A DNA stretch of 32,628 bases, from positions 1 through 32,628 of the forward strand of contig CANRIB010000011.1 of NCBI GenBank assembly GCA_947630575.1, read 5' to 3'. The DNA comes from an uncultured Bacilli bacterium. GTDB taxonomy: Bacteria > Bacillota_I > Bacilli_A > RF39 > UBA660. How positions within the stretch are numbered: position 1 is the stretch's first letter; each line of letters starts with the position of its first letter. Below, one piece after another: positions 24,473 to 32,371 of this stretch. The position numbers were made by a program, and so were the translations under genes. The notes beneath the pieces are model-generated. The model ran no database searches. It saw only the letters and a list, made by a program, of their open reading frames with translations, and was not told the DNA's origin.

Positions 24473-24913
24473 TCACATTTTGGCGGGAAAGTTGTTTTTT
24501 GGCAATAATTTTTTGCCACATTTGGGACAGGTAAATGTTGGATAAAGTTCTTTACTTTTTCCTACCGCGTATATAAATTCGAAAACATCAATTATTTCTA
24601 TTGGTAAATCTAGGGTATTTCCACATTTTTCGCAGGTATATTCAACACTTTTCATGTTAGTATCACTCCCTAGTTTGTTGTTATCATAACATAGTTCGTG
24701 AAGACCAACTCCAAGTGCAGAAGCAATTCGCCATAGAGCTCCAAGGGAAAAAGTTTGGTGGGTAGAAGATTCAATGTTGGCAATAAATGATGGGGAATAA
24801 TTTACTAATTCGGCTAGATCATCTTGGGTTAATCCTCGCATTTTACGGTATTTTTTTATATTTTTTCCTACAAAACCATAAACGTAGTTTTCGTCGTTTC
24901 TATTAAACCTCAT
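24473..24913 (-). CDS. XRE regulator with C-terminal zinc ribbon (copy A)
   Basis: 146 residues. HTH at about 15-75 (VGKNIKKYRKMRGLTQDDLA, NYSPSFIANIESSTHQTFS), linker, then a Cys4 ribbon, CEKCGN ... CPKCGKK, at about 100-140. TAGGTGG precedes the ATG and a TATAAT lies upstream on the minus strand. The two tandem copies are 45 nt apart, so they are probably cotranscribed and arose by duplication. They are divergent from the second surface protein gene, as the double-HTH regulator at 1779 is from the first, so a regulatory link is plausible but unproven. Confidence 0.88.
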   Translation of the reverse strand: MRFNRNDENYVYGFVGKNIKKYRKMRGLTQDDLAELVNYSPSFIANIESSTHQTFSLGALWRIASALGVGLHELCYDNNKLGSDTNMKSVEYTCEKCGNTLDLPIEIIDVFEFIYAVGKSKELYPTFTCPKCGKKLLPKNNFPAKM

Positions 24914-24970
24914 GATACTACCACCTACTACATTTTTATTATAATATCCAATCGTTTACAAGTTACTAAC

Positions 24971-25019
24971 ATAAATAGTAGAACTTTTATAAAAAGTTCT
25001 ATAAATGGTAGACTTTTTT
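24971..25019. repeat. Two direct repeats and a 10-bp inverted repeat in the divergent region
   Basis: ATAAATAGTAGAACTTTT and ATAAATGGTAGACTTTTTT are imperfect direct repeats. TAGAACTTTT-ATA-AAAAGTTCTA (24979-25001) is a perfect inverted repeat. The direct-repeat unit resembles the 33-bp array at 3634-3722 (shared ATGG..GACTTT). The inverted repeat ends just upstream of the promoter of the surface gene. Confidence 0.6.
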
Positions 25020-25037
25020 GTGGATATGTGATATATT
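25009..25037 (+). promoter_or_regulatory. Promoter of the second surface protein gene
   Basis: TAGACT (25009-25014), 17-bp spacer, TATATT (25032-25037) with extended TGA. The AGAAGGGAG ribosome binding site follows before the ATG at 25084. Confidence 0.55.
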
Positions 25038-25083
25038 TTAGGAGAATAAGGAAGTAAATTGTCAATAGAAGGGAGAAAAAATA

Positions 25084-26649
25084 ATGAAATTTGAAACCTT
25101 AAATTCAGGGAAATCGAGGTTTTGGAAACGATTTTGCCTAGGTGCATTCGGCTTTTCCCTTGTTCTAGTTGGATTATTGCTGTTCTATAGGTCATATGCA
25201 AGTTATAGAGTGACGGCAAATGTTCAATTGGTTAATGGAAATGTAAGTTATTCTTTGGCAGATTTTAATTTGATGGCTATTTATTTGGAGCAGAAAGACG
25301 GTTCAGGTAAGGGAAATGGAACGTATAAACTTAGTCCTGACGGGAGCGTTCCATCAACTGGATATAAATTAAAGTCATTAGGTACTAATACTAACGACTC
25401 TTATTGTATGGTAGGTACTACTAAAAATCCTAGTGGATTGGAAATTTCGTACCAAAATGGAGGAGTGAATGTTACTGGTATAAAAAAGCAAGGAACAAAA
25501 TGTTATTTTTATTTTGCAGTTGGAAGTAGTGGAGATCCTGATAGTACATTAGCAAATTTAAAAATAACAAAAATTGATGGAACATTAGCTAGTTCAATAA
25601 CAGGTCCAAGTTGTAAAAGCGATTCTAATAATTGTGGCGGTAGCGGAAACAATATGAAACAGAATGGTGTATTTGAAACAGTGGATGATTATGGAAAAAC
25701 ATATGTATTTAGAGGAACATTGGATAATAACTGGGTCAAATTTGGAAAATTCAAATCTTCAACTACAAATTATAGCAGTGATAATGGTAAAGACATATGG
25801 TGGAGAATTATTAGAATAAATGGTAATGGAACAATTAGATTAATATATGCTGGAGCATATAATTCAGGGAGTACACCAAATAATAATGGAACAAATTTAT
25901 CAATAGGAAATAAAGAATATAATAAGCAGTATGGTGATAACACATACGTAGGATTTACAAATACTGGTGGTACTACAAACAATTATACTGATGCACATAA
26001 AGGAAGTAATGATAGTGACATAAAGAAAGTATTAGATGAATGGTGGACAGATACGAATTTAGGAGAACAAGCTCAAATAGACCATATAGATGATGGCACA
26101 GGATTTTGTAATGATAGAGAACTATCAGAAAAAGCTCATAGTTCATATTTAGGAAAAGGCTCGAATGCAGGATATGGAACTCAACAAACAGCATATGCAC
26201 CATGGGATAGGTTACTACAAAGTGGTAGTACTAGTGCTGCAACAGATCAAAAGCCATCATTAAAATGTACTAACTTAGAAAGAGATTTGTATACAGGACG
26301 GAATGCTAAAGATATAACAACATCAGATGGAAAAACAATAAAAGGAAATAAGAAACTAACAAATCCAGTAGGCTTAATAACAAGTGATGAAGTAGTATTT
26401 GCTGGGGGATATATGTATCAAAATAATACAGAGTATTGGTTATATACAAACCAATATTATTGGACAATGTCTCCGTTTGACTTTAGCAGCGGCTATGCTC
26501 AGGTGTTCATTGTGAATACGAATGGCTACCTCAACAACCACGCGAGCGTGAACAACGCGAACGTCGGTGTGCGCCCAGTAATAAATCTGGAGGCTGATAC
26601 AACATTCACGGGTGGAGGTACAAAAGGTAGCCCATTTGTACCAAGTTAG
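25084..26649 (+). CDS. Membrane-anchored surface protein with C-type-lectin-like variable tail (paralogue 2)
   Basis: 521 residues; AGAAGGGAG precedes the ATG. A basic N terminus and one hydrophobic segment (about 18-36, FCLGAFGFSLVLVGLLLFY) are followed by a long exported region, closely similar to the protein encoded at 86-1612 through blocks such as VNGNVSYSLADFNLMA, GIKKQGTKCY, NNWVKFGK and WWRIIRINGNGTIRLIYAG. Near the end YWTMSPF...GVRPVINL is the lectin-like tail; residues 463-498 form the GC-rich candidate variable patch. A perfect 11-bp hairpin spans the stop codon. An untranslated copy of the variable patch lies about 300 bp downstream. The N terminus could be a non-cleaved anchor or a pilin-like segment; the function is unknown. 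Confidence 0.8.
   Translation: MKFETLNSGKSRFWKRFCLGAFGFSLVLVGLLLFYRSYASYRVTANVQLVNGNVSYSLADFNLMAIYLEQKDGSGKGNGTYKLSPDGSVPSTGYKLKSLGTNTNDSYCMVGTTKNPSGLEISYQNGGVNVTGIKKQGTKCYFYFAVGSSGDPDSTLANLKITKIDGTLASSITGPSCKSDSNNCGGSGNNMKQNGVFETVDDYGKTYVFRGTLDNNWVKFGKFKSSTTNYSSDNGKDIWWRIIRINGNGTIRLIYAGAYNSGSTPNNNGTNLSIGNKEYNKQYGDNTYVGFTNTGGTTNNYTDAHKGSNDSDIKKVLDEWWTDTNLGEQAQIDHIDDGTGFCNDRELSEKAHSSYLGKGSNAGYGTQQTAYAPWDRLLQSGSTSAATDQKPSLKCTNLERDLYTGRNAKDITTSDGKTIKGNKKLTNPVGLITSDEVVFAGGYMYQNNTEYWLYTNQYYWTMSPFDFSSGYAQVFIVNTNGYLNNHASVNNANVGVRPVINLEADTTFTGGGTKGSPFVPS
26470..26577 (+). repeat. Candidate variable repeat (VR2) in paralogue 2
   Basis: 36 codons from TCT CCG TTT to GTG CGC CCA, aligned with the untranslated repeat at 26879-26980. 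Where that repeat has AAC, this copy reads GAC, AGC, TAC, CAC and AGC, keeping the final C, but also CAG and GCG, which break the rule. In the ungapped part (TCT to CTC) about six of eleven mismatches fall on template adenines. Two extra codons are present relative to the untranslated copy. Confidence 0.6.
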
Positions 26650-26661
26650 TGGTACAAATGG
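26632..26661 (+). promoter_or_regulatory. Perfect 11-bp hairpin across the stop codon of paralogue 2
   Basis: CCATTTGTACC, 8-nt loop AAGTTAGT holding the stop codon, GGTACAAATGG. No T-run follows, so it is not an ordinary terminator. It lies 54 nt beyond VR2; target-recognition hairpins downstream of variable repeats are known in phage BPP-1-type elements. Confidence 0.6.
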
Positions 26662-26689
26662 AGAAATACACTTTTCAAGGAGTGTAGCG

Positions 26690-26730
26690 TGGTGGTTCAA
26701 AATGACTCTTCATTTTGGACCTTCTCACCA
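26690..26730 (+). other. Long hairpin downstream of paralogue 2
   Basis: GGTTCAAAATGA, loop CTCT, TCATTTTGGACC: 12 bp with one G-U pair, with an outer TGGTG / CACCA pairing across a small bulge. No T-run follows. It could stabilise or partly terminate the mRNA. Confidence 0.6.
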
Positions 26731-26759
26731 AAGTTATGTATAATATAATATATCCAAAT

Positions 26760-26825
26760 TTGCAAAACTTGTTTTGCAAGAATAAATTTTTTGAATTCAG
26801 GTATAGTCGGCAACTTGTTGTCGAC
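26760..26825. repeat. Two palindromes ahead of the untranslated repeat
   Basis: TTGCAAAAC-TT-GTTTTGCAA (26760-26779) and GTCGGCAAC-TT-GTTGTCGAC (26806-26825, one mismatch that is a G-U pair in RNA). The second is followed by TTTT and may terminate upstream transcription. Confidence 0.5.
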
Positions 26826-26839
26826 TTTTACATTTGTTG

Positions 26840-26848
26840 TGATATAAT
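26840..26848 (+). promoter_or_regulatory. Extended -10 promoter of the untranslated repeat
   Basis: TGATATAAT is a full extended -10. The best -35 is TTGTCG at 19-bp spacing, inside the second palindrome. Transcription would start near 26855, about 24 nt before the repeat. Confidence 0.5.
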
Positions 26849-26877
26849 TAAGAGGGTTAATCTAAAGAATTATGCGA

Positions 26878-26980
26878 GTCTCCGTTTAACTTTAACAGCG
26901 GCTATGCTAACGTGTTCTTTGTGAGAAACGATGGCAACCTCAACAACAACAACGTGAACAACACGTTAGGTGTGCGCCCA
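26878..26980 (+). repeat. Template-like repeat (TR) of a possible diversity-generating retroelement
   Basis: Thirty-four codon-lengths homologous to VR1 and VR2. Read in the protein frame, it contains eleven AAC triplets and no AAT, including four AAC in a row, in a genome that normally writes Asn as AAT. AAC-rich templates are the hallmark of adenine-directed mutagenesis, since changing the two A can give many residues but no stop codon. Homology begins abruptly at GTCTCCG and ends at CGCCCA. Both VRs share ATT where this has TTT, and both are longer, so this is a sibling rather than the exact parent. Confidence 0.6.
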
Positions 26981-27069
26981 ATATCCTTTTTAAAACTCAT
27001 ATATCTGGTTAAGGCTTGGTATAGTAGAACTAGGATACAAGATTAGTCCAAAGTATTACTTAAATATTT

Positions 27070-27119
27070 GATACTGATATTTTATATCTTGAATATAAAA
27101 TTATAACAGTATCTTTTTT
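27070..27119 (+). terminator. Strong terminator before the S10 operon
   Basis: GATACTG / CAGTATC outer stem with a long inner AT stem (ATTTTATAT / ATATAAAAT), followed by TTTTTT. No protein gene lies upstream after the surface gene, so it most likely ends the template-like RNA. Confidence 0.85.
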
Positions 27120-27140
27120 AGTTTTTGCGTATTTTAGGGC

Positions 27141-27169
27141 TTGACTATCATAAAATATATTGTTATAAT
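27141..27169 (+). promoter_or_regulatory. Promoter of the S10 ribosomal operon
   Basis: TTGACT (27141-27146), 17-bp spacer, TATAAT (27164-27169): strong, as expected. Confidence 0.9.
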
Positions 27170-27175
27170 CTATTT

Positions 27176-27301
27176 CGTATGACTGGCTTAGATGTGCGAG
27201 GTTGCTGATACGCGAGGGTTGGTTGTTCCAATTAATTCTTAATCAGGGAATTCGGACGGAGCAAGTCTATACTAGATATAGGCGAAAGGAGGACATTTTA
27301 T
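27176..27301 (+). promoter_or_regulatory. Structured 5' leader of the S10 operon
   Basis: About 125 nt, much more GC-rich than its surroundings (GGTTGCTGATACGCGAGGG, GGAATTCGGACGGAGCAAG), which suggests a conserved RNA structure. S10 operon leaders in Firmicutes and Proteobacteria are bound by L4 to repress the operon; that assignment here is from position and composition only. Confidence 0.5.
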
Positions 27302-27610
27302 ATGTCAAGTACAAAAGTTAGAATTAATCTTAGAGCGTATGATCATAGATTGTTAGATAATGCGGCAGTAAAGATTGTAGAAACAGTAAAAAGAACTGGT
27401 GGAGAAGTAAGCGGTCCAGTACCACTTCCAACAGAAATTCAAAAGTACACGGTTTTAAGAGCTGTTTATAACTACAAAGATGCTCGTGAACAATTTGAAA
27501 TGCGTACTCATAAGAGATTAATTGATATTAAAAATCCAAGTAAAGAGACTATTGATGCTTTAACTCACTTAGATTTACCTAGTGGTGTAGACATTGATAT
27601 AAAATTATAA
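27302..27610 (+). CDS. rpsJ: 30S ribosomal protein S10
   Basis: 102 residues, standard length. Diagnostic motifs are [20 protein letters not shown] and [15 protein letters not shown], ending in [13 protein letters not shown]. It is part of the 30S head and is also NusE in antitermination. AAAGGAGG precedes the ATG. First gene of the operon, 19 nt before rplC. Confidence 0.99.
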   Translation: MSSTKVRINLRAYDHRLLDNAAVKIVETVKRTGGEVSGPVPLPTEIQKYTVLRAVYNYKDAREQFEMRTHKRLIDIKNPSKETIDALTHLDLPSGVDIDIKL

Positions 27611-27629
27611 TTAGAAAAGAGGAAAAAAC

Positions 27630-28427
27630 ATGAAAGGAATCTTAGGGCGTAAGCTCGGAATGACTCAAGTATTTACTAAAGATGGTAAATTAATTCCGGT
27701 TACAGTTGTTGAAGTTGCACCTAATACTGTAATGCAAGTTAAAACTGTTGAGTCAGATGGCTATAATGCGATTCAAATAGGCGTTTTTGATAAAAAAGAA
27801 AAAAATGCTAATAAACCTGAAATGGGAAGAGCTAAAAAAGCAAATACAACTCCTAAGCGCTTCTTAAAAGAAATAAGAGATTATGAGGGAACTTATAATG
27901 TAGGAGATACAATTGGTGCAAGTTTATTTGAAGTTGGAGAAGTTATTGATGTTACAGGAACTAGTAAAGGTAAAGGGTTTACAGGTGTAATTAAACGTCA
28001 TAATCAATCTCGTGGACCAGAGACTCATGGTTCTAATTATCACAGAAGACCAGGATCAATGGGTACAATGCTTCCAAAGAGAGTTTTGAAAGGTAAGAGA
28101 TTATCTGGACATATGGGAGTAGAAACAGTAACTATTCAAAATTTGGAAGTTATTGAAGTAAATGAAGCTGAAAATTATATTTTAGTAAGTGGAAATATTC
28201 CAGGAGCAAAAAATTCATTAGTATTAATTAAGAGTGCTGTTAAAAATAATAGAAAGAAAAATCCAAAAGAAATTATAACTTATGAAGCTGTTGTTGATGA
28301 AATAGTAGAAGATAAGAAAGAAGAAGTAGCAGTAGAAAATGTCGAAACTACAGAAGAAACTACTACTGATGAGGCAGTTATAGAAGAAAGTACTAATGAA
28401 GAAGAAAATCCAGGAGAAAACAATTAG
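27630..28427 (+). CDS. rplC: 50S ribosomal protein L3 with acidic C-terminal extension
   Basis: 265 residues, about 50 longer than usual. The L3 core (1-212) is typical: [52 protein letters not shown] and [15 protein letters not shown]. The extra tail (about 215-265) is almost entirely Glu, Thr, Val and Asp ([18 protein letters not shown]) and is probably disordered. Such acidic tails on ribosomal proteins occur in some low-GC lineages; the purpose is unknown. Confidence 0.98.
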   Translation: MKGILGRKLGMTQVFTKDGKLIPVTVVEVAPNTVMQVKTVESDGYNAIQIGVFDKKEKNANKPEMGRAKKANTTPKRFLKEIRDYEGTYNVGDTIGASLFEVGEVIDVTGTSKGKGFTGVIKRHNQSRGPETHGSNYHRRPGSMGTMLPKRVLKGKRLSGHMGVETVTIQNLEVIEVNEAENYILVSGNIPGAKNSLVLIKSAVKNNRKKNPKEIITYEAVVDEIVEDKKEEVAVENVETTEETTTDEAVIEESTNEEENPGENN

Positions 28428-28448
28428 TTTTCTAGAAAGGAAATCGTT

Positions 28449-29069
28449 ATGAAAATAAGTGTAAAAAATAAGCTTGGCGAAAAAGTTAAAGATTTAACTT
28501 TAGCTGATAATGTTTGGAATATTGAAGCTAATGATTTAGTTTTAAAGAAAATGATTAGATTACAACTTGATGCAACTCGTCAAGGTACGGCTAAAACTAA
28601 AACTCGTAGTGAAGTTTCTGGAGGCGGAAAAAAACCTTGGAGACAAAAAGGTACTGGTAGAGCTCGTCAAGGAAGTACTCGCGCTCCACAATGGAGAGGC
28701 GGAGGAATTGCTTTAGGTGTAACTCCTCGTGATTATACTTTTGATATTAATAAGAAAGAAAGAACTTTAGCTTTAAAAAGTGCTTTAACTCATAAAGCTC
28801 AAGATAAAGAGTTAGTGGTTCTTGATAATATTAAGCTAGATAGTTTAAAGACTAAAGAAGTTAAGAAATTAATAGATACTTTAAAACTTGAAGGTAAAAT
28901 ATTATTTGTAACACTTGAAGAAAATGAAGATTTATTCATGGCTACAAGAAATTTAGGGTATGCTTATCATATTATGGCAAGTGATATTAACTGTTTAGAT
29001 TTAGTTAATGCAGATATGCTTGTAATTGATGAAGCGGCTGTTAAAAAACTAGAGGAGGTGCTTAAATAA
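28449..29069 (+). CDS. rplD: 50S ribosomal protein L4
   Basis: 206 residues. The conserved loop that reaches into the exit tunnel is visible as [19 protein letters not shown] followed by [12 protein letters not shown] near residues 60-90. In other bacteria L4 also represses this operon by binding its leader. Its stop codon overlaps the rplW start (TAATG). Confidence 0.99.
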   Translation: MKISVKNKLGEKVKDLTLADNVWNIEANDLVLKKMIRLQLDATRQGTAKTKTRSEVSGGGKKPWRQKGTGRARQGSTRAPQWRGGGIALGVTPRDYTFDINKKERTLALKSALTHKAQDKELVVLDNIKLDSLKTKEVKKLIDTLKLEGKILFVTLEENEDLFMATRNLGYAYHIMASDINCLDLVNADMLVIDEAAVKKLEEVLK

Positions 29070-29347
29070 TGAAAGATTATACAGATATTATTTATTCACC
29101 AGTTATAACTGAAAAAAGTGCGCTTAAGATGCAAAATGATAATGTTTATACATTTAAAGTTGCTAAAGATGCTACTAAGCCACAAATAAAGAAAGCAATA
29201 GAAAAAGCATTTGGAGTAAAAGTAGTTAGTGTTAATACTTTAAATACAAAGGCTAAGAAAAGAAGAGTTGGAAGATATACAGGGATGACTAAAACTTATA
29301 AAAAAGCAATAGTTACTTTGGATGCTAACTCTAAAATAGAATTATAG
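29069..29347 (+). CDS. rplW: 50S ribosomal protein L23
   Basis: 92 residues. [21 protein letters not shown] and [19 protein letters not shown] are typical. L23 sits at the tunnel exit and docks trigger factor and SRP. Start overlaps the rplD stop by one base; AGGAGG lies in the rplD end. Confidence 0.98.
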   Translation: MKDYTDIIYSPVITEKSALKMQNDNVYTFKVAKDATKPQIKKAIEKAFGVKVVSVNTLNTKAKKRRVGRYTGMTKTYKKAIVTLDANSKIEL

Positions 29348-29358
29348 GAGGAAAGTTT

Positions 29359-30189
29359 ATGGCTATTAAGAAATTTAAACCTACGACTAATGGACGTAGA
29401 GGAATGTCTGCACTTGTTAATGAAGAATTAACAACTAGTACTCCTACAAAAAGTTTACTTAAAACAAAAATGAAAACTGGTGGAAGAAATAATCAAGGTA
29501 AACTTACTGTTCGTCATATTGGTGGAGGAGCTAAAAGAAAATATCGTTTAATTGATTATAAGAGAAATAAAATTGGTATTACTGGTAAAGTTGCTTCTAT
29601 TGAATATGATCCAAATAGAAGTGCTAATATCGCGTTAATTAATTATCGTGATGGTGAAAAAAGATATATTATTGCTCCTAAAGGATTACAAGTGGGAATG
29701 ATTATTGAAAATGGTAAAGATGCTGATATTAAAGTTGGAAATGCTTTACCACTTGAGGCTATTCCAGTAGGTACATTTATTCATTGTATTGAATTAAAAC
29801 CTGGTAAGGGTGCAGAAATGGCAAGAAGTGCTGGAGCTAGTGCGCAAATTCTTGGTCGTGATGGCAAATATGTTATCTTAAGACTTCAAAGTGGTGAAAC
29901 TAGAAAAGTACTTGGTGCTTGTATGGCAACTATTGGAGTTGTGGGAAATGAAGATTATGAACTTGTTAATTTAGGAAAAGCAGGAAGAAAAAGACATATG
30001 GGAATTAGACCTACTAACCGTGGTAGTGTAATGAACCCTAATGACCATCCACATGGTGGTGGTGAAGGTCGTACTCCTGTTGGACGTAAGAGTCCGATGA
30101 CACCTTGGGGTAAACCAGCGCTTGGATATAAGACAAGAAAAAATAAAAAGGCTTCTAGCAAGTTAATTGTTAGTAGAAAGAACAAATAG
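29359..30189 (+). CDS. rplB: 50S ribosomal protein L2
   Basis: 276 residues, standard. [15 protein letters not shown] at the start, [15 protein letters not shown], and the conserved [22 protein letters not shown] near the C terminus, containing the peptidyl-transferase-region His. AGGAGG precedes the ATG. Confidence 0.99.
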   Translation: MAIKKFKPTTNGRRGMSALVNEELTTSTPTKSLLKTKMKTGGRNNQGKLTVRHIGGGAKRKYRLIDYKRNKIGITGKVASIEYDPNRSANIALINYRDGEKRYIIAPKGLQVGMIIENGKDADIKVGNALPLEAIPVGTFIHCIELKPGKGAEMARSAGASAQILGRDGKYVILRLQSGETRKVLGACMATIGVVGNEDYELVNLGKAGRKRHMGIRPTNRGSVMNPNDHPHGGGEGRTPVGRKSPMTPWGKPALGYKTRKNKKASSKLIVSRKNK

Positions 30190-30199
30190 GTGAGTAAGA

Positions 30200-30463
30200 A
30201 TGGCAAGAAGTTTAAAGAAAGGTCCTTATGTATTTGATAGATTACTTAAAAGGATTCAAGAATTAAATAAAAACAATAAAAAAGAAGTTGTTAAGACTTG
30301 GTCTCGTCGTTCAACTATTTATCCAGATTTTGTAGGGCATACAATTGCTGTACATAATGGTAAAGAATTTATTCCTGTATATATCACAGAAGATATGGTA
30401 GGACACAAGCTTGGAGAGTTTGCATTAACTCGTAAGTTTGGTGGACATGCAGGACAAAAGTAG
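30200..30463 (+). CDS. rpsS: 30S ribosomal protein S19
   Basis: 87 residues: [40 protein letters not shown] and [14 protein letters not shown]. Binds 16S rRNA in the head with S13. Confidence 0.99.
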   Translation: MARSLKKGPYVFDRLLKRIQELNKNNKKEVVKTWSRRSTIYPDFVGHTIAVHNGKEFIPVYITEDMVGHKLGEFALTRKFGGHAGQK

Positions 30464-30474
30464 GAGGTTAATAG

Positions 30475-30825
30475 ATGGAAACTTATGCAATACATAAGGG
30501 AGCTATGATTGCCCCTAGAAAAGCAAGAATGACTATGGACTTAATTCGTGGAAAAGATGTACAAACTGCTCAAGGAATTTTAGAGAACACTAATACTAAA
30601 GCAGCTAGATTAATTCTTAAAGTACTTAATAGTGCTATTGCAAATGCAGTAAATAATAATGGTGCTAAGGAAGAAGATTTAGTTATTAGTGAATGTTACA
30701 TTAATCCCGGACAAGTTTATAAGAGAATTAAATTTGCAAGTCGTGGAAATGTCGATAGAAGAGATAAAAGAACTAGTCATATAACTATTAAAGTTAGTGA
30801 TGGGAAAGTTAAGGAGGAAGCATAA
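30475..30825 (+). CDS. rplV: 50S ribosomal protein L22
   Basis: 116 residues. [17 protein letters not shown] and the tunnel-loop region ([21 protein letters not shown]) are visible. Lines the exit tunnel; stop codon overlaps the rpsC start (TAATG). Confidence 0.98.
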   Translation: METYAIHKGAMIAPRKARMTMDLIRGKDVQTAQGILENTNTKAARLILKVLNSAIANAVNNNGAKEEDLVISECYINPGQVYKRIKFASRGNVDRRDKRTSHITIKVSDGKVKEEA

Positions 30826-31502
30826 TGGGACAAAAAGTTAATCCAATAGGTTTTAGACTTGGAGTTAATAAAACTTGGGAATCAAAATGGTTTTCAAAAA
30901 ATGATTATGCCGAGACTCTAAATAAAGATATTAAAATTAGAGAATTTTTAGAAAAGAAGTTAAAAGATGCGGCTGTTGCTTCAATTGAAATAGCCCGTAA
31001 GAAAAACAGAATTGATGTTACAATTAATACTGCTAAACCTGGTGTTATTATTGGTAAAGGTGGCGAAGACATCGAAAAACTTCGTAAAGATATTAAAAAA
31101 TTAGTGGGTGAAGATGTCTACATTAATATTGTAGAAGTTAAGAATCCAGATTTAAATGCTAAATTAGTTGCGCAAAATATTGCATCACAAATTGAGGCTC
31201 GTGCTCCATTTAGAAGTGCGCAAAAAAGAGCAATTAGAAATACAATGAAAGCTGGAGCTAAAGGAATTAAAACTAGTGTTTCTGGAAGACTTGGAGGAGC
31301 TGAAATGGCTCGTACTGAAGGTTATACAGAAGGAACTGTTCCACTTCATACAATTAGAGCAGATGTTGATTATGCAATTGCAGAAGCTAATACCACTTAT
31401 GGTAAAATTGGAGTTAAAGTTTGGATTTATAAAGATGAAATTTTACCAGCTAAGAAACCCATGAGAGGAGCTGATTCAAATGTTGATGCCAAAAAAGACT
31501 AA
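30825..31502 (+). CDS. rpsC: 30S ribosomal protein S3
   Basis: 225 residues: [22 protein letters not shown] domain [18 protein letters not shown], and C-terminal [20 protein letters not shown], then [14 protein letters not shown]3 contributes to mRNA entry and helicase activity. Its 3' end overlaps rplP by 23 nt. Confidence 0.99.
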   Translation: MGQKVNPIGFRLGVNKTWESKWFSKNDYAETLNKDIKIREFLEKKLKDAAVASIEIARKKNRIDVTINTAKPGVIIGKGGEDIEKLRKDIKKLVGEDVYINIVEVKNPDLNAKLVAQNIASQIEARAPFRSAQKRAIRNTMKAGAKGIKTSVSGRLGGAEMARTEGYTEGTVPLHTIRADVDYAIAEANTTYGKIGVKVWIYKDEILPAKKPMRGADSNVDAKKD

Positions 31503-31914
31503 GTATAGAAAACCACATAGACTTACTTATGATGGTAAAGCCAGAGGAAATACTGAACTTCATTTTGGAGAATATGGACTTCAAGCAACAACTGGTGCTT
31601 GGGTATCAGCTCGTCAAATAGAAGCAGCTCGTATTGCAATGACTCGTTATATGAAACGTGGGGGAAAAGTTTGGATTAATATTTTCCCACATTTAGCAAT
31701 TACTAGAAAACCTCTAGAAACTCGTCAAGGTACCGGAAAAGGAAACGTTGAAGATTGGGTTGCAGTAGTTAAAGCAGGAAAAATTATGTTTGAAATTGGT
31801 GGTGTTGATGAAGCAACAGCTCGTGAAGCTTTTAGACTTGCTAGTCATAAACTATCAGTTAAAACTAAATTTGTGAAAAAAGATGTAAAGGAAGGTGGAA
31901 CTCTTGAAAATTAA
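31480..31914 (+). CDS. rplP: 50S ribosomal protein L16
   Basis: 144 residues: [53 protein letters not shown] and [19 protein letters not shown]. The start overlaps rpsC; AGAGGAG lies upstream inside that gene. Binds near the A site. Confidence 0.98.
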   Translation: MLMPKKTKYRKPHRLTYDGKARGNTELHFGEYGLQATTGAWVSARQIEAARIAMTRYMKRGGKVWINIFPHLAITRKPLETRQGTGKGNVEDWVAVVKAGKIMFEIGGVDEATAREAFRLASHKLSVKTKFVKKDVKEGGTLEN

Positions 31915-32113
31915 AGATATAAGAGAACTTTCAAATAAAGAATTAGAAGGAAAAATAATTAGTGCTAAAAAAGAATTATTTGATCTTCGAATGAAACAAG
32001 CAGTTGGTACTTTAGAGAAGCCTTCTAAAATTAAAGAATTAAGAAAAGATGTTGCGAGAATGAAAACTGTTATAAGAGAAAGAGAACTTAAGGAGGCTCA
32101 TGATGGAGAATAG
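31904..32113 (+). CDS. rpmC: 50S ribosomal protein L29
   Basis: 69 residues from a TTG at 31904, giving [18 protein letters not shown], the family N terminus, with AAGGTGG upstream; a GTG at 31895 is the alternative. [20 protein letters not shown] is diagnostic. Overlaps the end of rplP by 11 nt. Confidence 0.95.
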   Translation: MKIKDIRELSNKELEGKIISAKKELFDLRMKQAVGTLEKPSKIKELRKDVARMKTVIRERELKEAHDGE

Positions 32114-32360
32114 AAAACAAGAATTAGTTGGTAAAGTTGTAAGTAATAAAAATGATAAAACTATTACTGTACTAATTGAAACTTATAAAACACATCCACT
32201 TTATAAAAAACGTGTTAAATATTCTAAAAAATATACTGCTCATGATGAAAAGAATGAAGCAGGCATTGGAGATACAGTAAGAATTAGAGCTACAAGACCA
32301 CTTTCTAAGACTAAGAGATATGAACTTGTAGAAATCGTTTCTAAGGCTGTAATACTTTAG
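32103..32360 (+). CDS. rpsQ: 30S ribosomal protein S17
   Basis: 85 residues. Two ATG codons stand in a row; the second (32103) has the better distance from [43 protein letters not shown] and [20 protein letters not shown] are typical. Overlaps the end of rpmC. Confidence 0.97.
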   Translation: MENRKQELVGKVVSNKNDKTITVLIETYKTHPLYKKRVKYSKKYTAHDEKNEAGIGDTVRIRATRPLSKTKRYELVEIVSKAVIL

Positions 32361-32371
32361 GAGGTAGAATC

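Larger units (their letters stand above)
26855..27119 (+). ncRNA. Predicted untranslated RNA containing the template-like repeat
   Basis: An RNA of about 265 nt is bounded by the extended -10 promoter at 26840-26848 and the strong terminator at 27070-27119. The frame homologous to the surface proteins has a stop 21 nt before the repeat, no start codon, and a stop after it. The only upstream ATG (26872) opens a five-codon frame. The RNA could serve as the template RNA of a diversity-generating retroelement. Alternatively this is a silent cassette or a dead gene fragment. Confidence 0.45.

Noticed and set aside
25770-26700. Antisense open frames across the second surface gene
   Set aside because: They lack ribosome binding sites and are explained by the composition of the coding strand.
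26878-26980. Calling this the proven parent template of VR1 and VR2
   Set aside because: It is shorter than both, both VRs share non-adenine differences from it (ATT versus TTT), and there is no reverse transcriptase in view. Only the family relation is supported.
29955-30206. Open frame antisense to rplB and other antisense or offset frames inside conserved genes
   Set aside because: They are shadows of strongly coding frames with no ribosome binding site or family resemblance.
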